A DNA stretch of 45,974 nucleotides from an uncultured Saprospiraceae bacterium (GTDB lineage: Bacteria; Bacteroidota; Bacteroidia; Chitinophagales; Saprospiraceae). How positions within the stretch are numbered: the stretch's first letter is position 1; every line of letters starts with the position of its first letter. The stretch lies in contig CALMSP010000209.1 in the NCBI GenBank assembly GCA_937872405.1, positions 1-45,974 on the forward strand. The letters are read 5' to 3'. Below, in pieces: positions 7,339 through 17,021 of this stretch. Under the pieces are notes generated by a model, which saw nothing but the letters and a program-made list of their open reading frames with translations, was not told where the DNA came from and searched no databases. The position numbers were made by a program, and so were the translations under genes.

Positions 7339-9597
7339 TTAAACTACTCTGATAACACTTGAGACATACTCTATGTTGCGCAGGTTGCGCATAGTGCGTT
7401 CTAATTGATCCACATTGACTACAAAAAGTTCGATTTTGCCTTCAAAATAGCCTTCTTTACCGGCAATTTCCATAGATCGAATATTCAGACCGAGGTTGTT
7501 AGAGATTTCGCCCGTAAGTCGCTGAATCACGCCTGGGCCAGCATCAATGCCATTGATTTGCAGCGTAGCCACAAAATTGGTTTCGCTGGTGCCTTGCCAT
7601 TCGGCATTCATTACCCGATAGCCATAATTTGCCATAATATTGGCGGCATTGGGGCATTGTTCGCGGTGGATTTTCAGGCCGGCATTTTGCGTCAGATAAG
7701 CAAAAATACGATCGCCAGGTAAAGGATTGCAACAGTGAGCGAAAGCATATTCATATCGGTCAGCGGGTTCGCCACCAATCAGCAAGCGTAGTTTTTGCTC
7801 GGTGCGCCGGCGCTCGCCGTTTTTTCCGGCATCTGTACCACCGGTATCTGTTGGCGCTTTGCCCGTGGTACCATTACCTTTGGCGGGGTCTATCTCTACA
7901 ATTTTGTTTTGTTCTACCCGAAAATGTTTGAAAATATCCGGTATGGTCAGGGTGTCTGTGGCAATCCGATAGAACAATTCAATACGTGAGGGTAAATTAT
8001 AATATCTTACGAGGGTATCCACACCTTCTTCAAAATCCACACGCAGATTCTTCAGCTTGCGCTCCAATGCTTCACGGCCAATTTGCCCTTGCTGCCGACG
8101 CCCTTCTTTCAGTGCCGAACGAATCCTGGATTTTGCTTTGCCCGTGTACACCATCTGCTGCCAGTCTTCGCTGGGGCGTTGGTTCTTATCGGTAATGATG
8201 CGTACTTGGTCGCCGTTTTGAAGTGCCTGCCCCAGCGGCACCAATTTACCGTTGACGACCACCGCCCGCGCATGATACCCAACATCCGTATGGATGCTGA
8301 ACGCAAAGTCCAACCCAGTAGCGCCTTTGGGCAACATACGCATTTCACCTTTGGGGGTATATACATATACTTCCTCGTGGAAGAGGCTGTTGGCCTTAAA
8401 ATCGCCAAGAAACTCAACAGCATCAATCTTTGGATCGTCGAGCATTTCGCGCACGCTATCCAACCATCGGTCATACACATCGGGTTGGTTCTTTACGCCT
8501 TTGTACTTCCAGTGGGCCGCAAAACCGCGTTCGGCTATTTCGTCCATGCGGGTAGAACGTATCTGTACTTCCACATAACGCCCCTTGGGCCCTATGACCG
8601 TTGTGTGCAAGGACTCATACCCGTTTGCCTTGGGCACCGTGATCCAGTCCTTGAGGCGTTCGGGCAAAGGTTGGTGTACATCTGTTACGATAGAATATGC
8701 TAACCAGCAGTAGAGTTTTTCCCGGTCTAAAGGTGCATCTACAATGATCCGCACGGCAAAAAGATCATAAATTTCTTCAAAAGGGACGTTTTTGGATTTG
8801 ATTTTATTATAAATCGAGTGAATAGACTTGGGTCGGCCGAAAATATGATACGGAATATTTAGTGATTGTAAGCGTTCTTCTAATGGTTTGATAAATTCAT
8901 TGATGTAACGATTGCGCTCGCGTTTGGTTTGTTGCAGTTTGCGGGCAATATCTTGATAGTCTTCGGGGTCCGTGATTTTGAGGCAGAGGTCTAAAAATTC
9001 TGTTTTAAAATTATACAAGCCCAAGCGATGCGCTAAAGGGGCGTAGATGTAGCTGGTTTCGGCGGCAATTTTCAATTGCTTGTCGCGCGACATGGAGCCG
9101 ATGGTACGCATATTATGTAGGCGATCAGCCATTTTAATCAGCACCACGCGCACATCATCCACTAAGGTGCTCAACACCTTGCGAAAGTTCTCTGCTTGCG
9201 GGCTTTCAGCGTTGTAAGCGGTATCCAGCTTCGTCAGTCCGTCCACAATTTTAGCAATCCGCTCGCCAAAGCGTTCCCGAATTTCTTCCAGACTAACCGA
9301 CGTATCTTCCACCACATCATGCAGGAGGGCGGCCACTAAGGCTGTCGGCCCAAGCCCGATTTCCTCGGCGCAGATCGTAGCGACCGCAATGGGATGCAGG
9401 ATATATGGCTCGCCCGATTTCCGACGCTGGTTCCTGTGCGCATCCACGGCCATCTCATAGGCTAAGCGAATATTCTTTCGATCCTCGTTATTCAGCTCGC
9501 TTTTGATAGAGCGCAGCAGCTTGCGATAAGCATTTCTGATCAGTCTTTCTTCTTCATTGCCTCTTGCCAGTCCGCCTAATTCCGGTGTCATTGTCAT
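7339..9597 (-). CDS. RelA/SpoT-type bifunctional (p)ppGpp synthetase/hydrolase
   Basis: 752 residues with the full long-RSH layout. The HD hydrolase domain (about 45-200) has His54, His68, the HDVVED motif at 93-98 and ADRLHN at 157-162, so hydrolase activity is probably intact. The synthetase domain (about 250-370) has GRPKSIHSIYNKIK and NGYESLHTTV. A TGS domain follows (around EEVYVYTPKGEM) and a C-terminal ACT domain (around 675-750). The enzyme makes and degrades (p)ppGpp in the stringent response. It is first in a likely relA-fur operon on the minus strand. The symbol is left open because Rel, RelA and SpoT naming differs between groups. Confidence 0.95.
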   Translation of the reverse strand: MTMTPELGGLARGNEEERLIRNAYRKLLRSIKSELNNEDRKNIRLAYEMAVDAHRNQRRKSGEPYILHPIAVATICAEEIGLGPTALVAALLHDVVEDTSVSLEEIRERFGERIAKIVDGLTKLDTAYNAESPQAENFRKVLSTLVDDVRVVLIKMADRLHNMRTIGSMSRDKQLKIAAETSYIYAPLAHRLGLYNFKTEFLDLCLKITDPEDYQDIARKLQQTKRERNRYINEFIKPLEERLQSLNIPYHIFGRPKSIHSIYNKIKSKNVPFEEIYDLFAVRIIVDAPLDREKLYCWLAYSIVTDVHQPLPERLKDWITVPKANGYESLHTTVIGPKGRYVEVQIRSTRMDEIAERGFAAHWKYKGVKNQPDVYDRWLDSVREMLDDPKIDAVEFLGDFKANSLFHEEVYVYTPKGEMRMLPKGATGLDFAFSIHTDVGYHARAVVVNGKLVPLGQALQNGDQVRIITDKNQRPSEDWQQMVYTGKAKSRIRSALKEGRRQQGQIGREALERKLKNLRVDFEEGVDTLVRYYNLPSRIELFYRIATDTLTIPDIFKHFRVEQNKIVEIDPAKGNGTTGKAPTDTGGTDAGKNGERRRTEQKLRLLIGGEPADRYEYAFAHCCNPLPGDRIFAYLTQNAGLKIHREQCPNAANIMANYGYRVMNAEWQGTSETNFVATLQINGIDAGPGVIQRLTGEISNNLGLNIRSMEIAGKEGYFEGKIELFVVNVDQLERTMRNLRNIEYVSSVIRVV

Positions 9598-9785
9598 AGC
9601 TATCTTTACCTTTTTTCATGTTGTAGGCTGCAAGTGTTTTTAGCGCCATACAGGAAGGGAGCGGGTGGTTTTTTCTCTTGTGCCACTCTTCGCAGGGCCT
9701 CCATTTGTTATTGCTGTTAGCAGCGATGTATGTCTTCTCCCAATTCAAAATAATGAGCTGCTCCGTTTTGCAACGTGCCATTTTA

Positions 9786-9793
9786 CAAATATA
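9786..9793 (-). promoter_or_regulatory. Putative relA/spoT -7 promoter box
   Basis: Minus-strand TATATTTG matches TAnnTTTG exactly. The -33 element is not at an ideal distance: TTG candidates are 14 or 24 bases upstream. Confidence 0.4.
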
Positions 9794-9879
9794 ACTATTT
9801 TTCGCTACAATCGGCTACAATTTGTTATTTTTCCTATTGAAATTCTCAAATAAGCAGAACTTTTTTATCGAAAGTATTG

Positions 9880-9887
9880 TATCTTTG
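9880..9887 (+). promoter_or_regulatory. -7 promoter box for tRNA-Leu
   Basis: TATCTTTG matches TAnnTTTG and lies 34 bases upstream of the tRNA. A clear -33 TTG is not visible; the upstream tract is T-rich. Confidence 0.55.
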
Positions 9888-9921
9888 CCGACGCTTTTCC
9901 GAAAAGAGAAAAACAAACGCC

Positions 9922-10006
9922 GCGGATATGGCGAAATTGGTAGACGCGCCAGACTTAGGATCTGGTGCCGCAAGGCGTGGGGGTTCGAGTCCCTCTATCC
10001 GCACCA
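9922..10006 (+). tRNA. tRNA-Leu (anticodon UAG)
   Basis: 85 bases including an encoded CCA end. The acceptor stem GCGGATA (9922-9928) pairs with TATCCGC (9996-10002). The anticodon arm CCAGA-CTTAGGA-TCTGG gives anticodon TAG. A long variable arm (TGCCGCAAGGCGT) marks a class II tRNA, and GGTTCGAGTCC forms the T arm. It lies upstream of tig with no obvious terminator between. Confidence 0.97.
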
Positions 10007-10184
10007 GATGGAAATTAGTACCTTGCATTCGACAGAAATGCTGCACCGGCAAGCTGATATTATTAAAAATATAATGCCTGCAGCATCTGTCAACTCCAAA
10101 GTAAGAGTAAAAACGAAACCAAGCTCACAAACATTTTTCACATCAGCAATGTATCATCTTATAAAATAATCATAAAACGTTTAT

Positions 10185-11573
10185 ATGCCAACAATTGTCA
10201 GGGAAAATATAGACAACCTGCATGCTACGATTACGGTCACACTGGACAAACCAGACTATGAACCTCTATTCAACGAAGAATTAGCCAAACAACGCAAAAA
10301 AGCATCCTTTAAAGGCTTTCGCAAAGGCAAGATACCAGAAACCACGCTGCGTCGAATGGTTGGCAAGCAAATCTTGGCCGAAGTGCTCAATCAGGAAGTG
10401 GGTAAAGTGTTGTACGATTATTTAAAATCCGAAAACATCACGCCGCTTGGGCAGCCGCTACTCGCCGAGGAGCAGCGCCCGCTCGATATAGATCCGCTTC
10501 GCCTAAGTGAACATACATTCAAATTTGATGTTGGGCTGGAGCCGCAATTTGAAGTGCAAGGCATTGACGCAACGGCCCGTTTTCAGCGCTATGATGTGCA
10601 AATATCCGACGCCGAATTAGCTGAGGAATTGCAGAAGATACGCACCCAAAACGCCATGCACCAACCTATAGAAACGGATGAGCCGATTCAAGCCGATGAT
10701 CTGATAAAATTTGCTGCTCGCGAATTGGAGGAAGGCCAGCTCAAAGCTGACGGCTGGCAGTGCGAATTTGAGATGTCCCTATCGAATGTGGATAATGAAA
10801 CCTTCAAAGCCGCTATGCAAACACGCAAAGTGGGCGATACCTTTCATGTAAATCTGTTTGAGCTGTTTGATAAACCCGACGAGCACCACATCCGCCACCA
10901 CCTGCTCCAAATACCGCACGACGACCACAACACGCAGGTTGGCCCGAACTACGAATTGCAGATACTGGAATTTCTTCGATTGCAATTATCCGAACTCAAC
11001 CAAGCCTTTTTCGACGAGGTATTTGGCCCTGATGAAGTACACGACGAAGCCGAGGCCTTAGCCGCTATTAAAAAAGGTATAGCGTCAAATTATGCCAAAC
11101 ATGCCGAGCGCTTGCTACTCGATGACATCAAGGCATTTTTGAAAGAAAAAAATCAAGTGCCCCTGCCCGAGCAATTCTTAAAACGGCAATTGTCATTACA
11201 AGGTGACGACACAAAAACCGAAGAAGAACGGGAGGATGCTTACCACAATTTTGCTGAAATGATGCAATGGATGATTGTTAAACATAAGTTAGTCCGTCAA
11301 TTTGATGTTGTGGTTACAGAAGAAGAGGTGCAAAAAGCTATAATTCAAAATATTTACAATACATTAGCGCAGTATAGGTTATTCCAGCTAATGGAAAGCA
11401 TGGTAGAGCGCGCCATGCAAGATGAAAATCAAGTGCGCAATACTTACGAATTCTTACTTGAACAAAAGGCCTTAAGGGCTGTAGCTACTCAATTGACGAT
11501 AGAGCCTACTACGGTGGATAAGGAAACTTTTGAACAAAAACTGTACAGCTGGCAGTCCTCAACAGAAGGCTGA
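10185..11573 (+). CDS. tig: Trigger factor (ribosome-associated chaperone)
   Basis: 462 residues. The N-terminal ribosome-binding domain carries the signature FKGFRKGKIP, with GFRKGK at 44-49, which contacts ribosomal protein uL23 near the exit tunnel. A degenerate FKBP-like peptidyl-prolyl isomerase domain and a long helical C-terminal arm region follow, consistent with a divergent Bacteroidota trigger factor. The protein shields nascent chains in the cytosol. It lies upstream of clpP and clpX in the common tig-clpP-clpX order. Here a 163-bp repeat sits between tig and clpP, so co-transcription with the protease is uncertain. Confidence 0.9.
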   Translation: MPTIVRENIDNLHATITVTLDKPDYEPLFNEELAKQRKKASFKGFRKGKIPETTLRRMVGKQILAEVLNQEVGKVLYDYLKSENITPLGQPLLAEEQRPLDIDPLRLSEHTFKFDVGLEPQFEVQGIDATARFQRYDVQISDAELAEELQKIRTQNAMHQPIETDEPIQADDLIKFAARELEEGQLKADGWQCEFEMSLSNVDNETFKAAMQTRKVGDTFHVNLFELFDKPDEHHIRHHLLQIPHDDHNTQVGPNYELQILEFLRLQLSELNQAFFDEVFGPDEVHDEAEALAAIKKGIASNYAKHAERLLLDDIKAFLKEKNQVPLPEQFLKRQLSLQGDDTKTEEEREDAYHNFAEMMQWMIVKHKLVRQFDVVVTEEEVQKAIIQNIYNTLAQYRLFQLMESMVERAMQDENQVRNTYEFLLEQKALRAVATQLTIEPTTVDKETFEQKLYSWQSSTEG

Positions 11574-11590
11574 TGCAATAACCAGGTCTT

Positions 11591-11753
11591 AGAGTATGTT
11601 TAAAATTCGTTTTTGAAGTCGAAAATGATCAGATTTGGGTTCTCCCGAAGCGTTTTTTGAGCTGCATAGCAGCGCTACGGAGCGAGAAAAAGGCAAAGTG
11701 AGGTTCCATAGATGAACATTTGCAGACCAAAGTATGAAATTTAAACATGCTCT
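11591..11753 (-). repeat. 163-bp MITE-like repeat, copy 1
   Basis: Reverse-complement copy of the element at 31259-31421, with one difference in 163 bases. Its ends are imperfect inverted repeats, AGAG(C/T)ATGTTTAAA. Two small internal hairpins are visible, GCTGC-ATA-GCAGC and CGCT-ACGG-AGCG. It encodes no transposase. I see no clear target-site duplication. It lies between tig and clpP. Confidence 0.85.
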
Positions 11754-11867
11754 TAATTAGCGTACTTTTCGCGGTCGAATTCAACCGCCGCTGATTCGGT
11801 TTGTTATTCATTCTGTGCGAATCAGTTTCGCTGTTTGAATTCGTTACTATTCACAAAAAACAAATGT

Positions 11868-12575
11868 ATGTTTCAGAAAGACGAATTTTTGAAGTACGCC
11901 ACCAAACATCAGGGTTTGAGCGGTATGCACATCGAAAAGTACGCCGAAAAAACCATAACCGCCGTACCCAACATTCAGGCATTCACACCCTATGTTATTG
12001 AAGAGCGTCAGCTCAACGCCGCCGCACTCGATGTGTTTTCCCGATTGATGATGGATCGCATCATATTTCTCGGTGTAGCCATCAACGACTATGTAGCTAA
12101 CGTAGTGCAGGCGCAGTTGCTTTTTTTACAATCTACTGACCCTAAGCGCGACATCCAGATTTATGTGAACAGCCCTGGCGGCTCTGTAATCGCTGGATTG
12201 GGCATCTATGATACGATGCAATTTGTGTCACCCGACGTCAGCACTATCTGCACAGGCATGGCTGCTTCTATGGGGGCCGTGCTGTTGGCAGCAGGCGCCA
12301 AGGGCAAGCGTACCTGTTTGTACCATAGCCAAGTCATGATCCACCAGCCACTTGGTGGTATGCAAGGGCAAGTAAGTGACATGGAAATTTATTACAACTT
12401 AGTAAAGAAACAACAAAAAGAATTGTATGATATTTTGAGCTTCCATACCGGGCAGCCCTACGATAAAATCGAGCAGGACTGTGACCGCGACAACTGGATG
12501 TCGGCGAATGAAGCCAAAGAATACGGGCTGATTGATGAAGTGCTGGAACGCAATCCGGCCAAAAAAGCAGCTTAA
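11868..12575 (+). CDS. clpP: ATP-dependent Clp protease proteolytic subunit
   Basis: 235 residues from the ATG at 11868. A start at 11835 would add 11 unrelated residues. The serine protease triad is intact: Ser134 in MAASMG, His159 in MIHQP and Asp208 in DRDNWMSA. The NSPGGSV oxyanion region is present. ClpP forms the double-ring chamber that degrades proteins fed by ClpX. The N-terminal stretch before VIEERQL is about 45 residues and may include a propeptide. It lies 129 bases upstream of clpX and just after a mobile repeat. The upstream region has only a weak TACTTTTC box (11762-11769). Confidence 0.96.
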   Translation: MFQKDEFLKYATKHQGLSGMHIEKYAEKTITAVPNIQAFTPYVIEERQLNAAALDVFSRLMMDRIIFLGVAINDYVANVVQAQLLFLQSTDPKRDIQIYVNSPGGSVIAGLGIYDTMQFVSPDVSTICTGMAASMGAVLLAAGAKGKRTCLYHSQVMIHQPLGGMQGQVSDMEIYYNLVKKQQKELYDILSFHTGQPYDKIEQDCDRDNWMSANEAKEYGLIDEVLERNPAKKAA

Positions 12576-12586
12576 ATGAAGACCCC

Positions 12587-12629
12587 ACGCGCAGCGGCGA
12601 CGGTAAAACTAACCTTAGCCCCTGCGCGT
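12587..12629 (+). promoter_or_regulatory. Hairpin between clpP and clpX
   Basis: ACGCGCAG (12587-12594) pairs perfectly with CTGCGCGT (12622-12629) around a 27-base loop, followed by a T/A-rich stretch. It may be a weak terminator or an RNA stability element between the two genes. The loop is long, so confidence is low. Confidence 0.35.
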
Positions 12630-12704
12630 TGTTATTATAATAATTTTTATTGGTAAATGCTGTTTTTAGAATATTCCTGAATAGCATTTTAAATAGCGGA
12701 TAGT

Positions 12705-13955
12705 ATGCGACGCACCACCAACAACAAACAAAATTTTCGATGCTCTTTTTGTGGGAAAGATAAATCTGAGGCACTCATTCTTGTTGCGGGCATCGAAGGG
12801 CATATCTGCGAAACTTGCGTAGAGCAAGCCGGCGAAATCATCGAAGAAGAATTGTACGGACGCAAGCGCGTCGATACCAAGCAACGCACTTTTTCGCTAC
12901 CAGATAATATTACCCCACGCGAAATCAAGCTCCATCTCGACCAATACGTTATCGGGCAGGATGATGCCAAAAAGGTGCTGTCAGTAGCTGTTTATAATCA
13001 CTACAAACGCCTACGCCAAACGCGGCATAATGATGTGGAAATTGAAAAATCCAATATTTTATTCATTGGCCAAACGGGCACCGGCAAAACCTTATTAGCC
13101 AAAACCATCGCGAAATTATTAAATGTGCCTTTTGCCATCGTGGATGCTACTGTGTTCACCGAAGCGGGCTATGTGGGCGAAGATGTAGAAAGCATCCTCA
13201 GCCGCTTGCTGCAAGTATGCAATTATGAAGTGGCTGCGGCCGAACGCGGCATTGTATATATTGATGAAATTGATAAAATCGCTCGTAAAAGTGATAATCC
13301 GTCTATCACCCGCGACGTATCAGGTGAAGGTGTGCAACAGGCCCTACTCAAAATGTTGGAGGGCACGGATGTAAACGTGCCACCGCAGGGTGGGCGTAAG
13401 CACCCAGAGCAAAAATTGGTGAAGGTAAATACCGAAAATATTCTCTTCATCTGCGGCGGTGCTTTCGATGGTATTGACAAAATTATTGCCCGACGCATCA
13501 ACACGCAAGTGATTGGTTTTCGCTCAGAGGAGGTGCAATTTGATCGCGACAACCTGCTCCAGTATATCAATCATCAGGATGTACGCAAATTCGGACTCAT
13601 TCCTGAGCTTATCGGCCGCCTGCCTGTGCTGGCGCATCTCGATCCACTCAACCTTGATACGCTCAAGCGTATTCTCACGGAACCTAAAAATTCGCTGATC
13701 CGACAATACGAAAAACTGTTTGATCTGGAAAACATTAAGTTGAAATTTACACCCGACGCCATAGAATATATAGCCGAGAAAGCGCTCGAATTTAACCTCG
13801 GCGCACGCGGGCTGCGCTCTATTTGTGAAGCTATTATGACCGATGCTATGTTTGAGCTACCCTCGCAAAGCCATATCCGGGAGTTCGAAGTATCCCGGTC
13901 GTATGCAGAGGGAAAGGTCACGCGCTCCAAATTAGGGCAATTGAAGGCAGCCTGA
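12705..13955 (+). CDS. clpX: Clp protease ATP-binding unfoldase subunit
   Basis: 416 residues. The N-terminal zinc-binding domain has four cysteines (13, 16, 35, 38) that bind substrates and adaptors. The AAA+ domain has Walker A GQTGTGKT (122-129), Walker B IVYIDEID (183-190), and VIGF near the ClpP-docking loop position. ClpX unfolds tagged proteins and threads them into ClpP, encoded just upstream. The length and motifs are complete. The gene is convergent with the flavin monooxygenase gene, with 12 bases between stops and no hairpin there. Confidence 0.97.
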   Translation: MRRTTNNKQNFRCSFCGKDKSEALILVAGIEGHICETCVEQAGEIIEEELYGRKRVDTKQRTFSLPDNITPREIKLHLDQYVIGQDDAKKVLSVAVYNHYKRLRQTRHNDVEIEKSNILFIGQTGTGKTLLAKTIAKLLNVPFAIVDATVFTEAGYVGEDVESILSRLLQVCNYEVAAAERGIVYIDEIDKIARKSDNPSITRDVSGEGVQQALLKMLEGTDVNVPPQGGRKHPEQKLVKVNTENILFICGGAFDGIDKIIARRINTQVIGFRSEEVQFDRDNLLQYINHQDVRKFGLIPELIGRLPVLAHLDPLNLDTLKRILTEPKNSLIRQYEKLFDLENIKLKFTPDAIEYIAEKALEFNLGARGLRSICEAIMTDAMFELPSQSHIREFEVSRSYAEGKVTRSKLGQLKAA

Positions 13956-13967
13956 TATTCGGGCACA

Positions 13968-15311
13968 TCATATTATTACGTTACTGGCAGCGAAATTATG
14001 ATGTTTTGCTTTGCGAATATAATCTTTTGGTAAATGTTTTAATAATTCGCGGCGGAACAAATGATAATCCACCGTAATGGTATGGCGAGGCGTATCAATC
14101 TGCTTGTAATGGGGCCGCTTCACTTCGCGCTCGCACAAATCGTCCATATTTGATGGCCGGCTCCATTTGCCAGCTAATTCGCGAGCCATAATTTTACTCT
14201 GCAATTCGGCACCTGGCCAGATGCAGCCCAAGGGTTGAAACATACCGATAAAGTATAAATTCCGATAAGTTGAATGCATCATTTTTAAGTAAAGTGGCAC
14301 CGGCCCGCTACTGTAATCTATTAAATTTTTATCAAAAAAAGGATGCGCCAGCACATAACCCGTGCACGCAATAATCACATCGAAGTCCTCCGCTGAGCCA
14401 TCTTTGAAATGCACCGTGTGCCCTTCTAACCGTTCAATATCCATTTTGGGATACACTTTACCATGCCGAATACGATACAGCAATTCATCATTAATCGTCG
14501 GATGCGTTTCGCCAAAGCGTACCGTAGGTGCGGGCAAGCCATACAAGCGATTAGGGCCGTTGAGCAATTCCAGAATCCGATCAGATAACCAAGCGCGCAG
14601 CCGCATCGGTAGCCAGTTCAGGCGCGTAGCAAATACATCCGTAGGTTTTCCGAGTATGAATTTGGGTACAATGCGATAGCCTCGGCGCCAGCTAATTGCA
14701 GTACGTGCGCTCACACGACTGGTTTCTACGGCTACGTCGCAGGCCGAATTGCCCCCGCCAATCACCAGCACGCGCTTGCCGGCAAAAAATGCGGCCTTTT
14801 TATAATCGTGAGAATGTATGAAGTCGCCATCAAAAACGCCCGGATACACTGGCATACGAGGTAACCAATGATGCCCATTGCACACCACCAAATGGGTAAA
14901 ATACTCGGTGCGCACTGCGCCGTCTTGCTCGATTTTCACCGCCCAAGATTCCTCATTTAAGCGTTGGCAGTGCAGCACGGTAGTGCCGAATTGGATATGC
15001 GCATACAAGTCGAAATGGTTCGCATAAGCCTGAAAATACTGGCGTAGATGGTCGTGCGAGGGGTAATCGGGCGTGCTGGGATTGAAGTCATCAAAGGTGA
15101 AATCGTCGTATTGTGATAAATATTTTGAGCTAATAATATGCGTTGTCTCAAATACGCTGGAATGCCCCGAAGTTTCCGAGTAAATCCAGTTGCCGCCTAC
15201 ATCGTTGTGGCGATCAAAAGCCACCGCATCTATACCTTCATCTAAGAGGTTCTTCAACGCAGTGATCCCAGAAGGGCCCGCGCCGATAACGCAAACTCGT
15301 TTTTGTTTCAT
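13968..15311 (-). CDS. Flavin-containing monooxygenase (FMO-type)
   Basis: 447 residues with two dinucleotide folds. The FAD-binding GAGPSG is at 10-15, the NADPH-binding GGGNSA at 185-190, and the FMO fingerprint FDGDFIHSHDY at 160-170. A TGYVLAHPF segment near the C-terminal third matches the usual 'TGY' motif. Class B monooxygenases of this type use NADPH and O2 to oxygenate N- or S-containing small molecules, or ketones in Baeyer-Villiger relatives. The substrate cannot be told. The gene starts 12 bases after the HtrA stop on the same strand and is probably co-transcribed with it, although no functional link is evident. Confidence 0.88.
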   Translation of the reverse strand: MKQKRVCVIGAGPSGITALKNLLDEGIDAVAFDRHNDVGGNWIYSETSGHSSVFETTHIISSKYLSQYDDFTFDDFNPSTPDYPSHDHLRQYFQAYANHFDLYAHIQFGTTVLHCQRLNEESWAVKIEQDGAVRTEYFTHLVVCNGHHWLPRMPVYPGVFDGDFIHSHDYKKAAFFAGKRVLVIGGGNSACDVAVETSRVSARTAISWRRGYRIVPKFILGKPTDVFATRLNWLPMRLRAWLSDRILELLNGPNRLYGLPAPTVRFGETHPTINDELLYRIRHGKVYPKMDIERLEGHTVHFKDGSAEDFDVIIACTGYVLAHPFFDKNLIDYSSGPVPLYLKMMHSTYRNLYFIGMFQPLGCIWPGAELQSKIMARELAGKWSRPSNMDDLCEREVKRPHYKQIDTPRHTITVDYHLFRRELLKHLPKDYIRKAKHHNFAASNVII

Positions 15312-15323
15312 TACACTACTTAT

Positions 15324-16757
15324 TTAGTCAAGTGCAAAAGCATAATAATATTCGCCCGGATAATCTTCATAAATGCCTTCTATCATAACTTTTCCTTTAC
15401 TTTTGCGAATTTCTTTTACAAAATCTTCTATTTTTGTAATCTTTTTTTCACCTACTTTGGTGATGATGAATCCTGGCTCCATATTGGTGCGCTCAATGCG
15501 GCTACCGCGATAAATACTGATCACTTTCACGCCAGACGCCCCAAATTGCTTAGCTTCGTCGCGCGAGAGGTTTTGCAATTCGAAGCCCAACTCTTTGATG
15601 AATTGTTCGTCGGAGGAAGCAACCAGCGTAATGTTGTTGTTTTTATTCTTCAATACTACCTTCGCACTATCCTTTTTGCCCTGCCGAATATACTCTACTG
15701 TGATGCTATTGCCAGGACGGTAGCGCCCCACTTGTTCTTGCATCTCCGGTACGGTGCGCGTTTTCACGCCATTGATACCAACGATCACATCGCCACGTTG
15801 CAAGCCAGCGTCGTCTGCACCACTGCCCGGGCTTACCCTAGAAATGTAAACACCTTCAATTGCCTCTAAGCCCAACTCACGCGCACGATCCACGGTTATT
15901 TTATCTACAAATACGCCCAGCATACCGCGCTGCACAACGCCATAATCGCGCAAATCTTTGACTACCTTGCGCACCAAATTGGAAGGCACCGCAAAAGAGT
16001 AGCCTTCGTAACGCCCAGAGCGCGTGATAATGGCCGTGTTGATGCCAATAAGTTCACCGTTGGTATTCACCAAAGCCCCACCGCTATTGCCCGGATTGAC
16101 CGCCGCATCGGTTTGAATAAAAGACTCAATTTTATCCTGACCTTCCAGAATATCAATACTTCGACCTTTGGCGCTCACAATGCCAGCCGTTACGGTAGAT
16201 TCCAAGTTGAATGGATTGCCCACAGCCAGCACCCACTCACCAATGCGCAAAGAATCGGAGTTGCCCATGCGAATGAAAGGCAATCCTTCGGCTTCAATTT
16301 TTAATAAAGCTAAATCTGTACTCGGATCAGCACCGATGAGTTTTGCCTCAAATTCGCGCTGGTCGTTGAGTGTCACGCCTATGCGTGAGCCATTTTCAAT
16401 AACATGGTTGTTGGTAATGATAAGCCCATCGGCAGAAATAATAACCCCCGAACCAGAGGACGTGCCGTAAGAATTGCTGCTGCCCCAAAAATCAAAGCCG
16501 CTACCTGATTGCAAGGTTTTGATATTCACAACGGAGGGTGTAACCGCTTCTGCTGCTATAATAAAATTGGTAGGCGCGGAGGATAAAAAAGATCGCAAAG
16601 GCGCATCTGACAAGGGGTCGCCGCCTATATTGGCGTATGTAGCTGGCGAATGCTCCCGAATAATGACCTCCCGCGACGGCTCGACTAGTCTGTACAGCAG
16701 CACAGCTAAAGTAGCACTAAGCAGCGATGTGATACCAATTACCATGTATTGCTTCAT
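15324..16757 (-). CDS. Periplasmic serine protease, Do/HtrA (Deg) family
   Basis: 477 residues. A single N-terminal hydrophobic segment (about 5-24) acts as a signal anchor or signal peptide. The trypsin-like domain has an intact triad: His118 (TNNHVIEN), Asp148 (STDLALLKI) and Ser225 (NPGNSGGAL). Two PDZ domains follow, about 270-370 and 390-470. HtrA proteases degrade or refold misfolded envelope proteins. The gene is first in a likely two-gene unit with the FMO downstream. It could be called DegQ- or DegP-like; sequence alone does not separate them. No sigma-E type promoter is evident. Confidence 0.93.
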   Translation of the reverse strand: MKQYMVIGITSLLSATLAVLLYRLVEPSREVIIREHSPATYANIGGDPLSDAPLRSFLSSAPTNFIIAAEAVTPSVVNIKTLQSGSGFDFWGSSNSYGTSSGSGVIISADGLIITNNHVIENGSRIGVTLNDQREFEAKLIGADPSTDLALLKIEAEGLPFIRMGNSDSLRIGEWVLAVGNPFNLESTVTAGIVSAKGRSIDILEGQDKIESFIQTDAAVNPGNSGGALVNTNGELIGINTAIITRSGRYEGYSFAVPSNLVRKVVKDLRDYGVVQRGMLGVFVDKITVDRARELGLEAIEGVYISRVSPGSGADDAGLQRGDVIVGINGVKTRTVPEMQEQVGRYRPGNSITVEYIRQGKKDSAKVVLKNKNNNITLVASSDEQFIKELGFELQNLSRDEAKQFGASGVKVISIYRGSRIERTNMEPGFIITKVGEKKITKIEDFVKEIRKSKGKVMIEGIYEDYPGEYYYAFALD

Positions 16758-17021
16758 ACGACCAAGTATTTTTTATGTTTTTAATAATGCACCGTTAAAT
16801 AGAATGAAGATTTGCAAATTGCTGCAATTCCACTTGATTGTCCGGTACTATTTGGGTGTTCAAAATAGAAAAACACTTTTGAATAACGTAAGTTTAAGCA
16901 AAATAATTTCGGTTTTCGTATCCAAGTATCGCCTTTATTCGGTCAGGTTGCACGTATGCATAATAATCAAAAAAATTACTATCAATTGCTTGATTGCCCA
17001 TTTGCCCTTGCCAAATAAAAT

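Larger units (their letters stand above)
9598..9921. other. Divergent regulatory region between relA/spoT and tRNA-Leu
   Basis: This 324-base gap holds one TAnnTTTG box on each strand (9786-9793 minus, 9880-9887 plus). I see no credible gene. The distance from the minus box to the relA start is about 190 bases, so relA may have a long leader. Confidence 0.5.

Noticed and set aside
11629..11811. 60-residue minus-strand frame across MITE copy 1
   Set aside because: It lies mostly within the repeat, and the same frame in the other copy reflects the repeated DNA. No start signal or protein-like features.
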